Assembly: GCF_001279525.1 (NCBI RefSeq)
Contig: NZ_LGDY01000114.1
Location: forward strand, 186,001 to 250,000
Source: Nocardia sp. NRRL S-836
GTDB lineage: Bacteria; Actinomycetota; Actinomycetes; Mycobacteriales; Pseudonocardiaceae
Reading direction: 5' to 3'
Length of the DNA stretch: 64,000 bases
Below, piece by piece: positions 33,749-42,135 of this stretch; within the stretch, counting starts at the first letter, position 1; every line of letters begins with the position of its first letter. The notes below the pieces were generated by a model that had not been told where the DNA came from, did no database searches, and saw only the letters and a program-made list of their open reading frames with translations. The position numbers and the translations under genes were made by a program.

Positions 33749-34658
33749 GCAACCGCAGCACCGCCCGTTCCGGGTCACCGCCGCCGATCACCCGGCCGTT
33801 CTCGAACGACTCCACCAGCCGCGGGTCCACGTAGGACTTCCGCGCCACCGCCGGGGTGTTGCCCAGGTGCTCGGCCACGTCCTTCATCACCGCGCTGATC
33901 GCCCGCTTGGTGGGCTTGCCGCGCTCTTGCAGCGCCGCGGAGAACGCCTTCGCCGCGGCCACCGTGGCGTGCCAGGTCCGCAGGTCCTTGACCGTGAACT
34001 CGTCGCCGACCAGCTCGCGGAACCGCTCGTTCACGTCGTAGGCGGTCATGTCGAAGACCCGGCAGTCCGGCGTGCGGTCCTTGAGCAGCGTGCGGACGGC
34101 ACGGGCCAGCTGCGGGTCGGTGATCTCCTCGTCGACCTGCACGCCGTGCTTCGCGGGGAAGCGGAACCTGACCCGGTCGCCGCGCACGCTCAGGTGCTCG
34201 CACAGCAGGGTCGCCACGCCGTGGCTGCCGTTCTCCTCCACGTACTCCTCGTGACCGACGCGGAAGACGCCGAGGTCGAGCATGCGCAGCGCGATGGCGA
34301 GCAACCGGGTGCGGCCGCGCTTCTTCATGTCGGCGACGATCTGCGCGCGGAACTTCGGCAGCCTCGGCGCCAGCCGCAGGACGCGGTCGAACTTCTCCGC
34401 GTCCCGGTTCGTCCGCCACTGCTCGTGGTAGAGGTACTGGCGCCGGCCCGCGTCGTCCACACCGATCGCCTGGATGTGCCCGTTGGGGTGCGGGCTGATC
34501 CACACGTCCCGCCACGCGGGCGGGATGACCAGGGCTTTCACCCTCGCGATCTCGTCCGGCCCGAGCGGCTCGCCGGCGGTGGTCGCGTAGCGGAAACCCT
34601 TGCCGTGCCGGCGGCGCGTCCAGCCCGGACCTGCGGTGTTGCTGCGGCGGAGTCTCAA
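33735..34658 (-). CDS. DNA topoisomerase IB (poxvirus-type)
   Basis: A 307-aa enzyme. Family stretches are LVIPPAWRDVWISPHPNGHI, GRRQYLYHEQWR, LGVFRVGHEEYVEENGSHGV and KDLRTWHATVAAAKAFSAAL. The active-site Tyr is in ARKSYVDPRLVESFENGRVI. It relaxes supercoils through a 3'-phosphotyrosyl link. The probable start is TTG 34658 with GAGG 7 nt upstream. It is divergent from the YbdK gene (49-bp gap) and borders the stress-sigma cluster. Confidence 0.9.
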   Translation of the reverse strand: MRLRRSNTAGPGWTRRRHGKGFRYATTAGEPLGPDEIARVKALVIPPAWRDVWISPHPNGHIQAIGVDDAGRRQYLYHEQWRTNRDAEKFDRVLRLAPRLPKFRAQIVADMKKRGRTRLLAIALRMLDLGVFRVGHEEYVEENGSHGVATLLCEHLSVRGDRVRFRFPAKHGVQVDEEITDPQLARAVRTLLKDRTPDCRVFDMTAYDVNERFRELVGDEFTVKDLRTWHATVAAAKAFSAALQERGKPTKRAISAVMKDVAEHLGNTPAVARKSYVDPRLVESFENGRVIGGGDPERAVLRLLRTT

Positions 34659-34672
34659 CTGGACACCTCGTG

Positions 34673-34697
34673 GTTGATCAGCATGGGATGCGGGTAC
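34673..34697 (+). promoter_or_regulatory. Candidate SigB/SigF-type promoter of the YbdK operon
   Basis: GTTG (34673-34676), a 15-bp spacer and GGGTAC (34692-34697), with the ATG at 34708 only 10 bp further. It resembles the element at 32014-32038 and the SigB/SigF consensus. The transcript would have almost no leader. Confidence 0.45.
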
Positions 34698-34707
34698 CCG
34701 CTCGCCG

Positions 34708-35778
34708 ATGAAAGATGACTACACGGTCGGTGTGGAACAGGAGTTCCTCCTCGTCGACCCCGGGACGCGGCGGCCCGTGGCACTCGCGCCCCAGGTCAGG
34801 GAGCTGTCCCGCGCGCCGGGGGACCTCGACGTGCAGGGCGAGCTGACGCCGTTCCAGATCGAGGTCGCGACCGGCGTGTGCCACACCTCCGCCGAGCTCG
34901 ACGAGCAGGTCCGCGCGGCCAGGCGGGTCCTCGTGCGGGCCGCCGACGAGGCCGGGTGCCGGCTGGTGGCCACGGGCATGCCGCCGATCGGCAAGGCCGG
35001 TCCCCCACCCGGAACGGACGACCCCCGGTATCACCGGATCGAGTACTCCCACCGCAGGCTGGTGATCGGGCAGGGCGCGTGCGGGCTGCACGTGCACGTG
35101 GGCGTGCCGTCGAAGGCGGCGGCGCTGGAGGCGTCCAACAGGCTGCGGACCTGGCTGCCGACGCTGCTCGCGCTGAGCGCGAACTCCCCGTACCAGGACG
35201 GTGAGGAGACCGGGTACGCGAGCTGGCGGTCCATGGTGTGGTCGCGGTGGCCGATCAGCGGGCCGCCGCCGGTGTGGCAGGGGCCCGAGCACTACGACCG
35301 GACCGTCGAGGCGGTCATCGCGACCGAGGCGCTGATCGACCGGGCGATGGTGTACTGGGACGTCCGCCCGTCGGCCGGTCATCCGACCGTCGAGGTGCGC
35401 GTGGCGGACATCCCGCTGCTGGCAACGGAAGTCGTCGTGCTCGCGGAGCTGATCGGCGCCCTCGTGGCGGCCGGGCCCTCCGAACAGCGGGTGGACGACG
35501 CCGTGCTGAGGGCGGCATATTGGCGGGCGTCACGCGACGGCATCGACGGCCTGGCCGCCGACCCGTGCACCGGACAGCTCTCCCCCGCGTTCGACCGGGC
35601 GGTGGCGCTCGTCGAGCACGTGGCACCCGTGCTGCGCGAACGCGGCACCCTGTCTACTGTGGAGCGGCACATTGACTGGTTGCGCCACAACGGCTCCGGT
35701 GCCGCACGTCAGCGTCGCTGCCAGGACCCCGAGTCCCTTGTGGACATGCTGATCGCCCGAACGCGTGAGGACACCTGA
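34708..35778 (+). CDS. Carboxylate-amine ligase, YbdK / GCS2 family
   Basis: A 356-aa protein of the glutamate-cysteine ligase 2 family. The start VGVEQEFLLVDPGTRRPV holds a metal/ATP-site glutamate pair. Further motifs are GELTPFQIEVATGVCHTSAE, ACGLHVHVGVPS, ALSANSPYQDGEETGYASWR and HPTVEVRVADIPLL. These enzymes form gamma-glutamyl or related amide bonds with ATP; the true substrate of YbdK-type members is not settled. The next gene begins on its stop codon (ATG 35778), so the two are coupled. Confidence 0.88.
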   Translation: MKDDYTVGVEQEFLLVDPGTRRPVALAPQVRELSRAPGDLDVQGELTPFQIEVATGVCHTSAELDEQVRAARRVLVRAADEAGCRLVATGMPPIGKAGPPPGTDDPRYHRIEYSHRRLVIGQGACGLHVHVGVPSKAAALEASNRLRTWLPTLLALSANSPYQDGEETGYASWRSMVWSRWPISGPPPVWQGPEHYDRTVEAVIATEALIDRAMVYWDVRPSAGHPTVEVRVADIPLLATEVVVLAELIGALVAAGPSEQRVDDAVLRAAYWRASRDGIDGLAADPCTGQLSPAFDRAVALVEHVAPVLRERGTLSTVERHIDWLRHNGSGAARQRRCQDPESLVDMLIARTREDT

Positions 35779-36545
35779 TGCGCCTGCCTGCTCCCCGCGG
35801 CCACATGAGCGCCGCGCTGGTCGCCGCGCTCCGCTCGGCACCGCTGCCGCGGCCCGCGCTGCTCGTCAGCGGCGGCACCAGGGAGACCTGCGCGGACGAC
35901 GACCTGCAGCTGTCGCTGTGGATCTGCTACCGGCTGCGGACGCGCGGCTTCGACGACGTGCACCCCGCCTGGGACGACCACCCGGCGCTGGCCCAGTTCC
36001 AGGGCGCGCTGGAAGCCCGCTGGGAGCAGGGGCTGCGCGCGCTGGAGGAGACCACGCCCGCGGTGCCGCTGGACGACGCCGCCCGGGCCGAGCTGCGCGA
36101 GCACCAGGCGTTCTGGCACCCGCGCCGGGAGATGCGCTCGGCGCTGCGCGACATCCACGGCGACGCCTACGGTTCCCGTGACGAACGCACGCACTCCGTG
36201 CTGTTCACCGTGACCCTCCGCGACCTGGACTGCGCCACGAGCGTCGACGAGATGCCCGCGCAGACCCTGGCGCTGGCCAACGCGCTGAGCCTGTTCGGCA
36301 TGCACCAGCGGCTCGTCGGTGCCCTGGTGGGCTTCCTGACCGCCGTCGACACGATCGGCGGCGACCCGTTCGCCCAGCTGCTGCCCGTCCAGTGCCCGCC
36401 GGACGACGTGCGCCTGGGCTTCACGGTCTGCCACGAACTGCACGCCCGGCTCGTGCGGCACGTGCACGCCGCCTGTGAGGCAGGCCGCTCTTCGCTGAGG
36501 GGACGGTGGCTGGTCACCCAGGCCCGCGTTAACGTGGGATGCTGA
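35778..36545 (+). CDS. Haem-oxygenase-like (iron-containing redox enzyme family) protein
   Basis: A 255-aa, largely helical protein. The family start CADDDLQLSLWICYRLRTRG with GFDDVHPAWDDHP is followed by ALRDIHGDAYGS and NALSLFGMHQRLVGALVGFL. HELHARLVRHVHAAC near the end carries histidine and acidic residues that could bind a di-iron site. It is somewhat shorter than many members, and its C terminus may be trimmed. Translation is coupled to the YbdK ligase, a pairing that suggests oxidation of a ligase-made amide or amino-acid derivative (inference). Confidence 0.7.
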   Translation: MRLPAPRGHMSAALVAALRSAPLPRPALLVSGGTRETCADDDLQLSLWICYRLRTRGFDDVHPAWDDHPALAQFQGALEARWEQGLRALEETTPAVPLDDAARAELREHQAFWHPRREMRSALRDIHGDAYGSRDERTHSVLFTVTLRDLDCATSVDEMPAQTLALANALSLFGMHQRLVGALVGFLTAVDTIGGDPFAQLLPVQCPPDDVRLGFTVCHELHARLVRHVHAACEAGRSSLRGRWLVTQARVNVGC

Positions 36546-36565
36546 ACGCCGCGAAAGGAGCCAGC

Positions 36566-36928
36566 GTGCCCGACCCCACCACACTCGCCACCGTGGTCGT
36601 CGACCGGATCTCATCCGACGTCGTCGTGCTGCACGTGTCCGGGGAGCTCGACACCACCAGTTCCAGCGAGCTGACCGCACCCCTCGACACGCACGTGGTG
36701 GAGGCGAACCGGGCCGTCGTCGTCGACCTCGGCGGAGTCCGCTTCCTCGGCTCGGCCGGTCTCGAGGCCCTCGTGCTCGGCCAGCAGCGCGCCGGCCGCA
36801 CCGGTGTCGAGTTCGTCCTCGTCGCGTCGACGCGTGCGGCGCTGCGGCCGATCGAGGCGACCGGCCTCGACACGGTCTTCACGATCCTGCGGTCGATGGA
36901 CGAGGCGGTCGACCGCTACTCGGGCTGA
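36566..36928 (+). CDS. STAS-domain anti-sigma factor antagonist
   Basis: A 120-aa protein of RsbV/SpoIIAA type. The central strand-turn VVDLGGVRFLGSAGLEALVL holds the phosphorylatable serine (GSAGL). The start is GTG 36566 behind AAAGGAG; ATG 36539 lacks a site and would overlap the preceding gene. It should bind an anti-sigma kinase when dephosphorylated and so free a stress sigma factor, plausibly the SigB-type factor at 32561. The kinase is not in this window. Confidence 0.87.
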   Translation: MPDPTTLATVVVDRISSDVVVLHVSGELDTTSSSELTAPLDTHVVEANRAVVVDLGGVRFLGSAGLEALVLGQQRAGRTGVEFVLVASTRAALRPIEATGLDTVFTILRSMDEAVDRYSG

Positions 36929-36963
36929 TCCAGGCCCGTTGCGCGGAACGTGATCGGACGCAC

Positions 36964-36993
36964 CTCAGGCCGGGCCCGTCGGCCCGGCCTGAG
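36964..36993. terminator. Strong hairpin between the STAS and deaminase genes
   Basis: A perfect 13-bp stem, CTCAGGCCGGGCC (36964-36976) with GGCCCGGCCTGAG (36981-36993), and a CGTC loop. It lies between convergent genes and can end transcripts on both strands. Confidence 0.85.
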
Positions 36994-37018
36994 CCGTGCG
37001 CACAGGTGTTCCCCGAGG

Positions 37019-37465
37019 TCAGTCCTGCCCGATGTCCTCGAACCACAGCTCGGGCCGCTCGGCGATGAACGCCGTCATCATCTCGATGCACGCGGGGTCC
37101 TCGACGACCGTGATGCCGACCCCGTGCTCGGCCAGCCAGTCGTGGCCGCCGTGGAACGTCGTGGCCTCGCCGATCAGCACGTGCGAGATGCCGAACTGCC
37201 GCACCAGCCCGCTGCAGTACCAGCACGGCGACAGGGTCGTGACCATCGTCGTGCCGCGGTAGCCGCGCTGCCGACCGGCGTTGCGGAAGGCGGAGGTCTC
37301 GGCGTGCATCGAGGCGTCGCCGTCCTGGACGCGGCGGTTGTGGCCACGGCCCAGCAGACGGCCGTCGCCGTCGAAGAGCGCCGCGCCGATGGGGATCCCG
37401 CCCTCGGCGAGTCCCATCCGCGCCTCTTCGACGGCGACGGCCAGCATGTCGGAAGCAGCGGTCAT
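37019..37465 (-). CDS. Cytidine/deoxycytidylate deaminase-family enzyme (cytosine deaminase-like)
   Basis: A 148-aa zinc hydrolase. The catalytic HAE is in ASMHAETSAFRNAG and the zinc cysteines are in LSPCWYCSGLV. GGIPIGAALFDGDGRLLGRG matches the nucleobase deaminase branch. The C-terminal WLAEHGVGITVVEDPACIEM is as in yeast-type cytosine deaminase. ATG 37465 is preferred. It begins 10 bp after the metalloprotease stop on the same strand, so it may be read through from that gene. A guanine- or tRNA-type substrate is possible but less likely. Confidence 0.85.
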   Translation of the reverse strand: MTAASDMLAVAVEEARMGLAEGGIPIGAALFDGDGRLLGRGHNRRVQDGDASMHAETSAFRNAGRQRGYRGTTMVTTLSPCWYCSGLVRQFGISHVLIGEATTFHGGHDWLAEHGVGITVVEDPACIEMMTAFIAERPELWFEDIGQD

Positions 37466-37475
37466 ACCGCCCAAG

Positions 37476-39800
37476 CTACTTCGTCTTGAACAGTTTCACC
37501 GTCATCGACGTGCCGGACTGCTTCGTCACCCGCAGGCCGACGCCGACCGCGGGCAGCTTGACGCCGGCGTTGGGCTGCTCGGCGAACCAGAACTGCCTGG
37601 TGTCGTCGAACACCGGCTGGGCCGCCTGCCCGCGGACGTAGGACGCCTTGCCGTTGACGTGCAGCGTGAAGGAGTCCGACTTCTGCAGCGAGAACGGCGC
37701 GTCGTAGCCGCCGATCGTGGGTGACCAGCGCTGGCCCTCGATGTTGTAGAGCGGGGCCGGGTTGGCGTCGATCGGCAGGATCAGGCCCTCGCCGGGGTGC
37801 TCGCTCACGTTGTTGTCGAGGTACGAGGTGTTCCACAGCGAGACGAGCAGGCCGTCCTGGTACGGGAAGTGCTCCACGAGGTCGGGCTTGTCCGGGAAGC
37901 CGTAGCGGTACGGGCCGGTGCGGTTGTACTGGCCGTAGGACTCGTAGGTGCGGTTCGACGCGATGTAGAACTGGTCGAACGCCTTGGTCTCCTTGCCCTC
38001 GGTGGTGCGGAACCCGCGGGTGGTCCACGTGCCGGCCGTCTCGGCGCCGTCGGTCAGCACCGGCGTGCCGTCGGCGACGACCGTGATCGCGTCGGCGAAG
38101 AAGCCCTGCGGCGCGAACGCCCCGTCGGTGCGGTAGGCGAGCCGCAGCTTGGTGTTCTTGCCGGCGTAGGCGTCCAGCGGCACGGCGACGTCGACCCACT
38201 GGCCGGCCGACGAACCGCTGATCGCCGGTGCGTTGCCGGAGTCGCGCACGAACGGCACACCGTTCGCGGTGCCGTCGAGCTGGGTCCAGCTGCCGTCCTC
38301 GTTGGACGCTTCGACGTAGAGGTAGTCGTAGTCGGTCTCGACGTCGTAGCGGGCCTTCAGCGACAGCGCCGCCGTGGTCTTGCCGCGCAGGTCCAGCGCG
38401 GCGGTCATCGAGTGGTCGAGGTCGTTGCCCTTCTCGCTCCACCACATCCGGCTGCCCTCGAACGGCGCTCCGTAGTCGAACGACTTGGCGATGTCCGGCA
38501 GCACGACGACGAGGCCCTGCGCCTTCTTGCTGTTGTACTCGTGCGGGCCGAGCTGGAACGTCCGCTCCTGGCCGGCGACCGCGATCTCGTAGTCGAGCCA
38601 GCCGAGCTGCAGCTTGTCCCACGCGGAGAACTCGTTGGGCCGCTCACCGGTCGCCTCGCCGGGCGCGCTCACCCGGTTCTGGCCCATGATCGACCACCAG
38701 TTGACGCCGTTCGAGCCGCCGTTGGTGTCGTAGTGGTCGGGCAGGCCGAGGTCGTGACCGAACTCGTGCGCGAACACGCTGACGCCGCCGTTCTCGGGCT
38801 GCACGGTGTAGTCGCCGACCCACAGGCCGGTGTCGCCGATGGGCGCGCCGCCGAGCTTGTTCGCGCCGGGACCGGAGTTGTAGTTCTTGAAGGCGTAGCC
38901 GCGGTGGCTCCACAGGGCGTCCTCGCCCTGCCACGGGTCGCCGTCGGCCTGGTCACCACCGGCGTGCACGATCTGGAAGTGGTCGATGTAGCCGTCGGGC
39001 TCGTTGAAGTCGCCGTCGAAGTCGTAGTCGTAGCGGTCCCAGACGTCGTACTCGCGCAGCGCCGCGGTGATCTGCTCGCTGGTCTGCCCCGCGGCCTTCC
39101 GGTCGGCGACCCACTGGGTGACCGCGTCCTTGATCAGCTCACGGGAGTTGTTGCAGATGTTGTCGGCGCACGGGTAGCCGTTGCTGCGGCCGTAACGGGC
39201 CTCGTTGTAGCGGACCTTCACCCAGTCCGTGATCAGGCCGTCGACCGTGTAGCGCCCGGAGGACTGCTTGTCGTAGAAGTTCGCGACGGAGTTGGCGCCC
39301 TGGGAACGGGAGAAGTACAGGTCCTGGAAGTACTGGCGGCTGAAGTCCGGGCGCCAGATCGTCGTGTTGTCCACGGCCCGGTCCGGCTCGGGGATCTGGT
39401 TGCGCAGCGGGCCGTCGAACCGCTGCGGGCCCGGCGTGGCGGGGCTGGTGTCCCGGTCGGGGAAGTCGGGGTGCCGCTCGTTGCCGAACTCCGCGAGGAT
39501 CACGAAGATCTTGTCGGTCTTCTCCCGCTTCAGCTCGACGTACTGGTCCTTCGACTGCTTCTTGCCGATCTTCGCGACGGTGCTGGCACCGCGCTTCTCC
39601 GTCGTCGCCTCGCCGGTCAGCACCTCGGCCAGCGCCTGCTGCTTCAGTGCGCGGCGCTTGAGCTCCAGCTCGTGCGGCTGCTCGTCGCTCTGCTGCCGCA
39701 CCTGCGCCTCGGGTTGGTCGACCGGTGTGGCGGTGGCCGGCGTGGCCAGGCCCGCCGTGATCACCGCGAGCGCCGCCGCACCCGCCAGAGTTCTTCGCAC
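37476..39800 (-). CDS. Secreted M6-family (immune inhibitor A-like) metalloprotease
   Basis: A 774-aa exported protease. The signal peptide is about residues 1-25 (RRTLAGAAALAVITAGLATP). A propeptide follows to about residue 100 with Gln/Lys-rich helices. The catalytic domain has zinc motif HEFGHDLGLPDHYD and the Met-turn WWSIMGQNR. The C-terminal beta-domains have paired lectin/immune-inhibitor-A features (TTRGFRTTEGKETKAFDQFY). GTG 39800 follows GGGGAG, which lies inside a hairpin. Such proteases degrade host or environmental proteins; in soil bacteria they are nutritional or defensive (inference). Confidence 0.9.
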   Translation of the reverse strand: MRRTLAGAAALAVITAGLATPATATPVDQPEAQVRQQSDEQPHELELKRRALKQQALAEVLTGEATTEKRGASTVAKIGKKQSKDQYVELKREKTDKIFVILAEFGNERHPDFPDRDTSPATPGPQRFDGPLRNQIPEPDRAVDNTTIWRPDFSRQYFQDLYFSRSQGANSVANFYDKQSSGRYTVDGLITDWVKVRYNEARYGRSNGYPCADNICNNSRELIKDAVTQWVADRKAAGQTSEQITAALREYDVWDRYDYDFDGDFNEPDGYIDHFQIVHAGGDQADGDPWQGEDALWSHRGYAFKNYNSGPGANKLGGAPIGDTGLWVGDYTVQPENGGVSVFAHEFGHDLGLPDHYDTNGGSNGVNWWSIMGQNRVSAPGEATGERPNEFSAWDKLQLGWLDYEIAVAGQERTFQLGPHEYNSKKAQGLVVVLPDIAKSFDYGAPFEGSRMWWSEKGNDLDHSMTAALDLRGKTTAALSLKARYDVETDYDYLYVEASNEDGSWTQLDGTANGVPFVRDSGNAPAISGSSAGQWVDVAVPLDAYAGKNTKLRLAYRTDGAFAPQGFFADAITVVADGTPVLTDGAETAGTWTTRGFRTTEGKETKAFDQFYIASNRTYESYGQYNRTGPYRYGFPDKPDLVEHFPYQDGLLVSLWNTSYLDNNVSEHPGEGLILPIDANPAPLYNIEGQRWSPTIGGYDAPFSLQKSDSFTLHVNGKASYVRGQAAQPVFDDTRQFWFAEQPNAGVKLPAVGVGLRVTKQSGTSMTVKLFKTK

Positions 39801-39809
39801 GTTCGTTCT

Positions 39810-39849
39810 CCCCTCTCGGAATCCGAGAGGGGACGCTACGTAGGCGTCC
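39810..39849 (-). promoter_or_regulatory. Inverted repeats over the metalloprotease ribosome binding site
   Basis: CCCCTCTCGGA (39810-39820), one central base and TCCGAGAGGGG (39822-39832) form a perfect 11-bp dyad. On the minus strand its 3' arm contains the GGGGAG that serves GTG 39800. Directly beyond lies a second dyad with arms GGACGC and GCGTCC around TACGTA (39831-39849). Either an RNA hairpin hides the ribosome binding site or a protein binds here as DNA operator. Confidence 0.65.
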
Positions 39850-39904
39850 GGTGCCTCGACACGGCCGGAAGTCGGGTAGTTGCGCACGCAACCCGCGGGA
39901 CGTG

Positions 39905-40246
39905 TCACTTCGGCGGGAGCGCCGCCACGAAGTCGCGGCACCGCGCGATCCACTCGTCGAGCGCCTCGTCCTCGCTCACCGCCTCACCGGACACGACCAC
40001 CCACCCGTTCATCGGCCGGCCGGTGAAGTCGAACACCCGCGTGCCGGGCCGGGAGAGCGCGTCCTGCTGCGCCTGCGGCCCGACGCGGGCGATCACGTCC
40101 TCGCCGAGCACCCCCACCAGCATGTTCCCGTTCCACAGGAACACCAGGCTGCCGAACATCTTCCGCGTGCTGATGCCGGGCAACGCGCCCAGCGCGTCGC
40201 CCAGCCGGTGTGCCAGGCCCTCGTCGTACGCCACGCCACACATCAT
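39905..40246 (-). CDS. TfoX/Sxy N-terminal domain protein
   Basis: A 113-aa protein. The TfoX_N pattern is clear: VAYDEGLAHRLGDALGALPG, TRKMFGSLVFLWNGNMLVGV and FDFTGRPMNGWVVV. The start is ATG 40246 or 40243; GTG 40234 gives the common MAYDE start. Single-domain TfoX_N proteins are frequent in non-competent actinomycetes, and their role is unknown. It is divergent from the YggT gene. Confidence 0.85.
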   Translation of the reverse strand: MMCGVAYDEGLAHRLGDALGALPGISTRKMFGSLVFLWNGNMLVGVLGEDVIARVGPQAQQDALSRPGTRVFDFTGRPMNGWVVVSGEAVSEDEALDEWIARCRDFVAALPPK

Positions 40247-40318
40247 CCCAGCGAGTTGCCAGGCGCCTCTCAGGTTCGTGTGGCTTGATGGACATACCGG
40301 ACGTGGAGGAGAAACATC

Positions 40319-40582
40319 GTGATCGGCTTCGTGCTCGGCTGGCTGCTGACGCTCTTCATCCTGGTGCTGGTCGCCAGGATGATCGTGGACTGGGCGGTGA
40401 CGCTGGAGGCGCGCGGTGACTGGGTGTTCAAGGCCCGGCGGGTGACGCACGCGGTCACCGAACCGGTGCTCTCGCCCGTGCGCAAGGTGCTGCCACCGCT
40501 GCGGTTCGGCGGGTTCGGGCTGGACCTGGCGTTCACGGTGGTGTTCATCGCGGCGCTGGTCCTGCGCTCGTTCGTGTGGTGA
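40319..40582 (+). CDS. YggT-family small membrane protein
   Basis: An 87-aa protein with two hydrophobic helices (GFVLGWLLTLFILVLVARMI and LDLAFTVVFIAALVLRSFVW). The YggT-like loop VTEPVLSPVRKVLPPLRFGG lies between them. GTG 40319 follows GGAGGAG. Homologues lie in division or osmotic-stress loci elsewhere; here it stands alone. Its last 38 bp overlap the convergent oxidase gene. Confidence 0.8.
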   Translation: MIGFVLGWLLTLFILVLVARMIVDWAVTLEARGDWVFKARRVTHAVTEPVLSPVRKVLPPLRFGGFGLDLAFTVVFIAALVLRSFVW

Positions 40583-42095
40583 GGACGCCGGGGTTGAGCA
40601 CCCCGGCGGGGTCGAGGGCGGCTTTGGCACCGGCCAGGGCCGCCCCGAACACGTCCGGGCGTTGCCGCGAGTACCACGGCATGTGGTCGCGGCCCACGGC
40701 GTGGTGGTGGGTGATGGTGCCGCCCGCGTTGATCAGCGCCTCGGACACGGCGGCCTTGATCTCGTCCCACTGCCGGTGCAGGCTGCCCCACCGGCCGGGT
40801 GCGTAGATCCCGTAGTAGGGCGCGGGCCCGTCCGGGTAGACGTGGGTGAAGCGGCACGTGACGATCCCGGCCCCGCAGACCTCGGCGAGCACCGCCGTCG
40901 CCGCCTCGGTGACCGCCGCGTGCAGCTCGGCGAACCGGTCCCACGTGCAGGCCGTCTCGAACGTCTCGGTGATCATCGCGTGCTGCGCCAGCGCGTCGCG
41001 CTGGTAGGGCATGCGCAGAAACGACCCGCGCCACCGCTGCGCCACCCCCTCCACGACCTCGCCGTCACAGAGTTCGAGCGCCCGCCTCAGGTGCGCGTCC
41101 ACCGGGTGGTCGGCCGACTCGAAGCCCAGCACCAGCACCGACCCCGGCTCGCCCGCGTTCAGGAACGCCTCCGCCGGGTCGAGCAGCCGGCAGTTCGCCG
41201 GGTGCAGCCCGGACTGCGCGATCACCCGCACCGCCTCGACCGCCCGTTCCCACGACGCGAACCGCACCGACGCCCCCGCACGGTGCACAGGCGGCCGCTG
41301 CACCCTCAGCCACGCCTCGGTGATCACCCCCAGCGTCCCCTCCGACCCCAGGAACAACCGGTCCGGCGACGGCCCCGCCCCACTGCCCGGCAACCGGCGC
41401 GACTCGCTGATCCCGACCGGCGTGACCACGCGCAACGACTCGACGAAGTCGTCGATGTGCGTCCCGAGCGTCGCGTAGTGCCCGCCCGCGCGCGTCGCGA
41501 GCCACCCGCCCAGCGTGGAGAACTCGAACGACTGCGGGAAGTGCCGCAGCGTGAACCCGTGCGGCTTCAGCTGCGCTTCGAGCGCGGGCCCGAGCACCCC
41601 GGCCTGGATCCGCGCGGCCCGGCTGACCGGGTCGACCTCCAGAACGCGGTTCAGGTGCTGGAGGTCGAGCGTCACCACGGGTCCGTCGAGGTTGCGCGGC
41701 TCGACCCCGCCGACCACGGACGTGCCGCCACCGAACGGGATCACGGCGATGCCGTTGCTGCCGCAGTGGTCGAGGATCCGCACGACGTCCTGCTCGGTGC
41801 GCGGCCGTGCCACGGCGTCGGGGACCGTGCCGATGTCACCGGCCAGGTTGCGGACGACGTCGCGGTAGGCCTGGCCGCGGGCGTGGGCGAGGCGGTCGAC
41901 CGGGTCGGTCGAGTACAGCTCCGACGGCGAGATGCGCGGGTCCGGAAGGGCGAGGGTCTTCGGGTCAGGCGGCGTGTGCAGGGTCAGGTCGGCGTTCGGG
42001 AGCACCGATCGAACGCGGGTGACCAGGTGCTGTCGTTCGTCCGGCGTGACGGCGTCCTCGACGGTGCCCCAGCCCCACCACGACCTCGTTGTCAT
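40545..42095 (-). CDS. FAD-binding oxidase/dehydrogenase, alkyl-DHAP synthase-like
   Basis: A 516-aa flavoprotein of the VAO/GlcD family. The FAD-binding PP-loop is VIPFGGGTSVVGGVEPRN. Further on are FPQSFEFSTLGGWLATRAGG, SEGTLGVITEAWLRV and the C-terminal HHHAVGRDHMPWYSRQRPDV with AALDPAGVLNPGVL. WWGWGTVEDA at the N terminus and the HHH motif are typical of alkyldihydroxyacetone-phosphate synthase-like enzymes. Bacterial members act on lactate, glycolate or ether-lipid substrates, so the precise reaction is open. ATG 42095 is probably leaderless. Confidence 0.86.
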   Translation of the reverse strand: MTTRSWWGWGTVEDAVTPDERQHLVTRVRSVLPNADLTLHTPPDPKTLALPDPRISPSELYSTDPVDRLAHARGQAYRDVVRNLAGDIGTVPDAVARPRTEQDVVRILDHCGSNGIAVIPFGGGTSVVGGVEPRNLDGPVVTLDLQHLNRVLEVDPVSRAARIQAGVLGPALEAQLKPHGFTLRHFPQSFEFSTLGGWLATRAGGHYATLGTHIDDFVESLRVVTPVGISESRRLPGSGAGPSPDRLFLGSEGTLGVITEAWLRVQRPPVHRAGASVRFASWERAVEAVRVIAQSGLHPANCRLLDPAEAFLNAGEPGSVLVLGFESADHPVDAHLRRALELCDGEVVEGVAQRWRGSFLRMPYQRDALAQHAMITETFETACTWDRFAELHAAVTEAATAVLAEVCGAGIVTCRFTHVYPDGPAPYYGIYAPGRWGSLHRQWDEIKAAVSEALINAGGTITHHHAVGRDHMPWYSRQRPDVFGAALAGAKAALDPAGVLNPGVLTTRTSAGPAPR

Positions 42096-42103
42096 GGCGA
42101 GCA

Positions 42104-42132
42104 ACGGTAAGCGAGACGCACACGTTTCGTAA
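42104..42132 (-). promoter_or_regulatory. Promoter of the FAD oxidase gene
   Basis: On the minus strand TTACGA (42132-42127), a 17-bp spacer and TACCGT (42109-42104). The -10 is 8 bp before ATG 42095, so the mRNA would be leaderless. The whole element lies in the 40-bp gap to the CHAT gene. Confidence 0.5.
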
Positions 42133-42135
42133 GGG

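Noticed and set aside
37797..40322. An 841-codon plus-strand frame opposite the M6 protease
   Set aside because: Composition is Val/Arg/Glu repeats without a fold, while the minus strand encodes a complete secreted protease.
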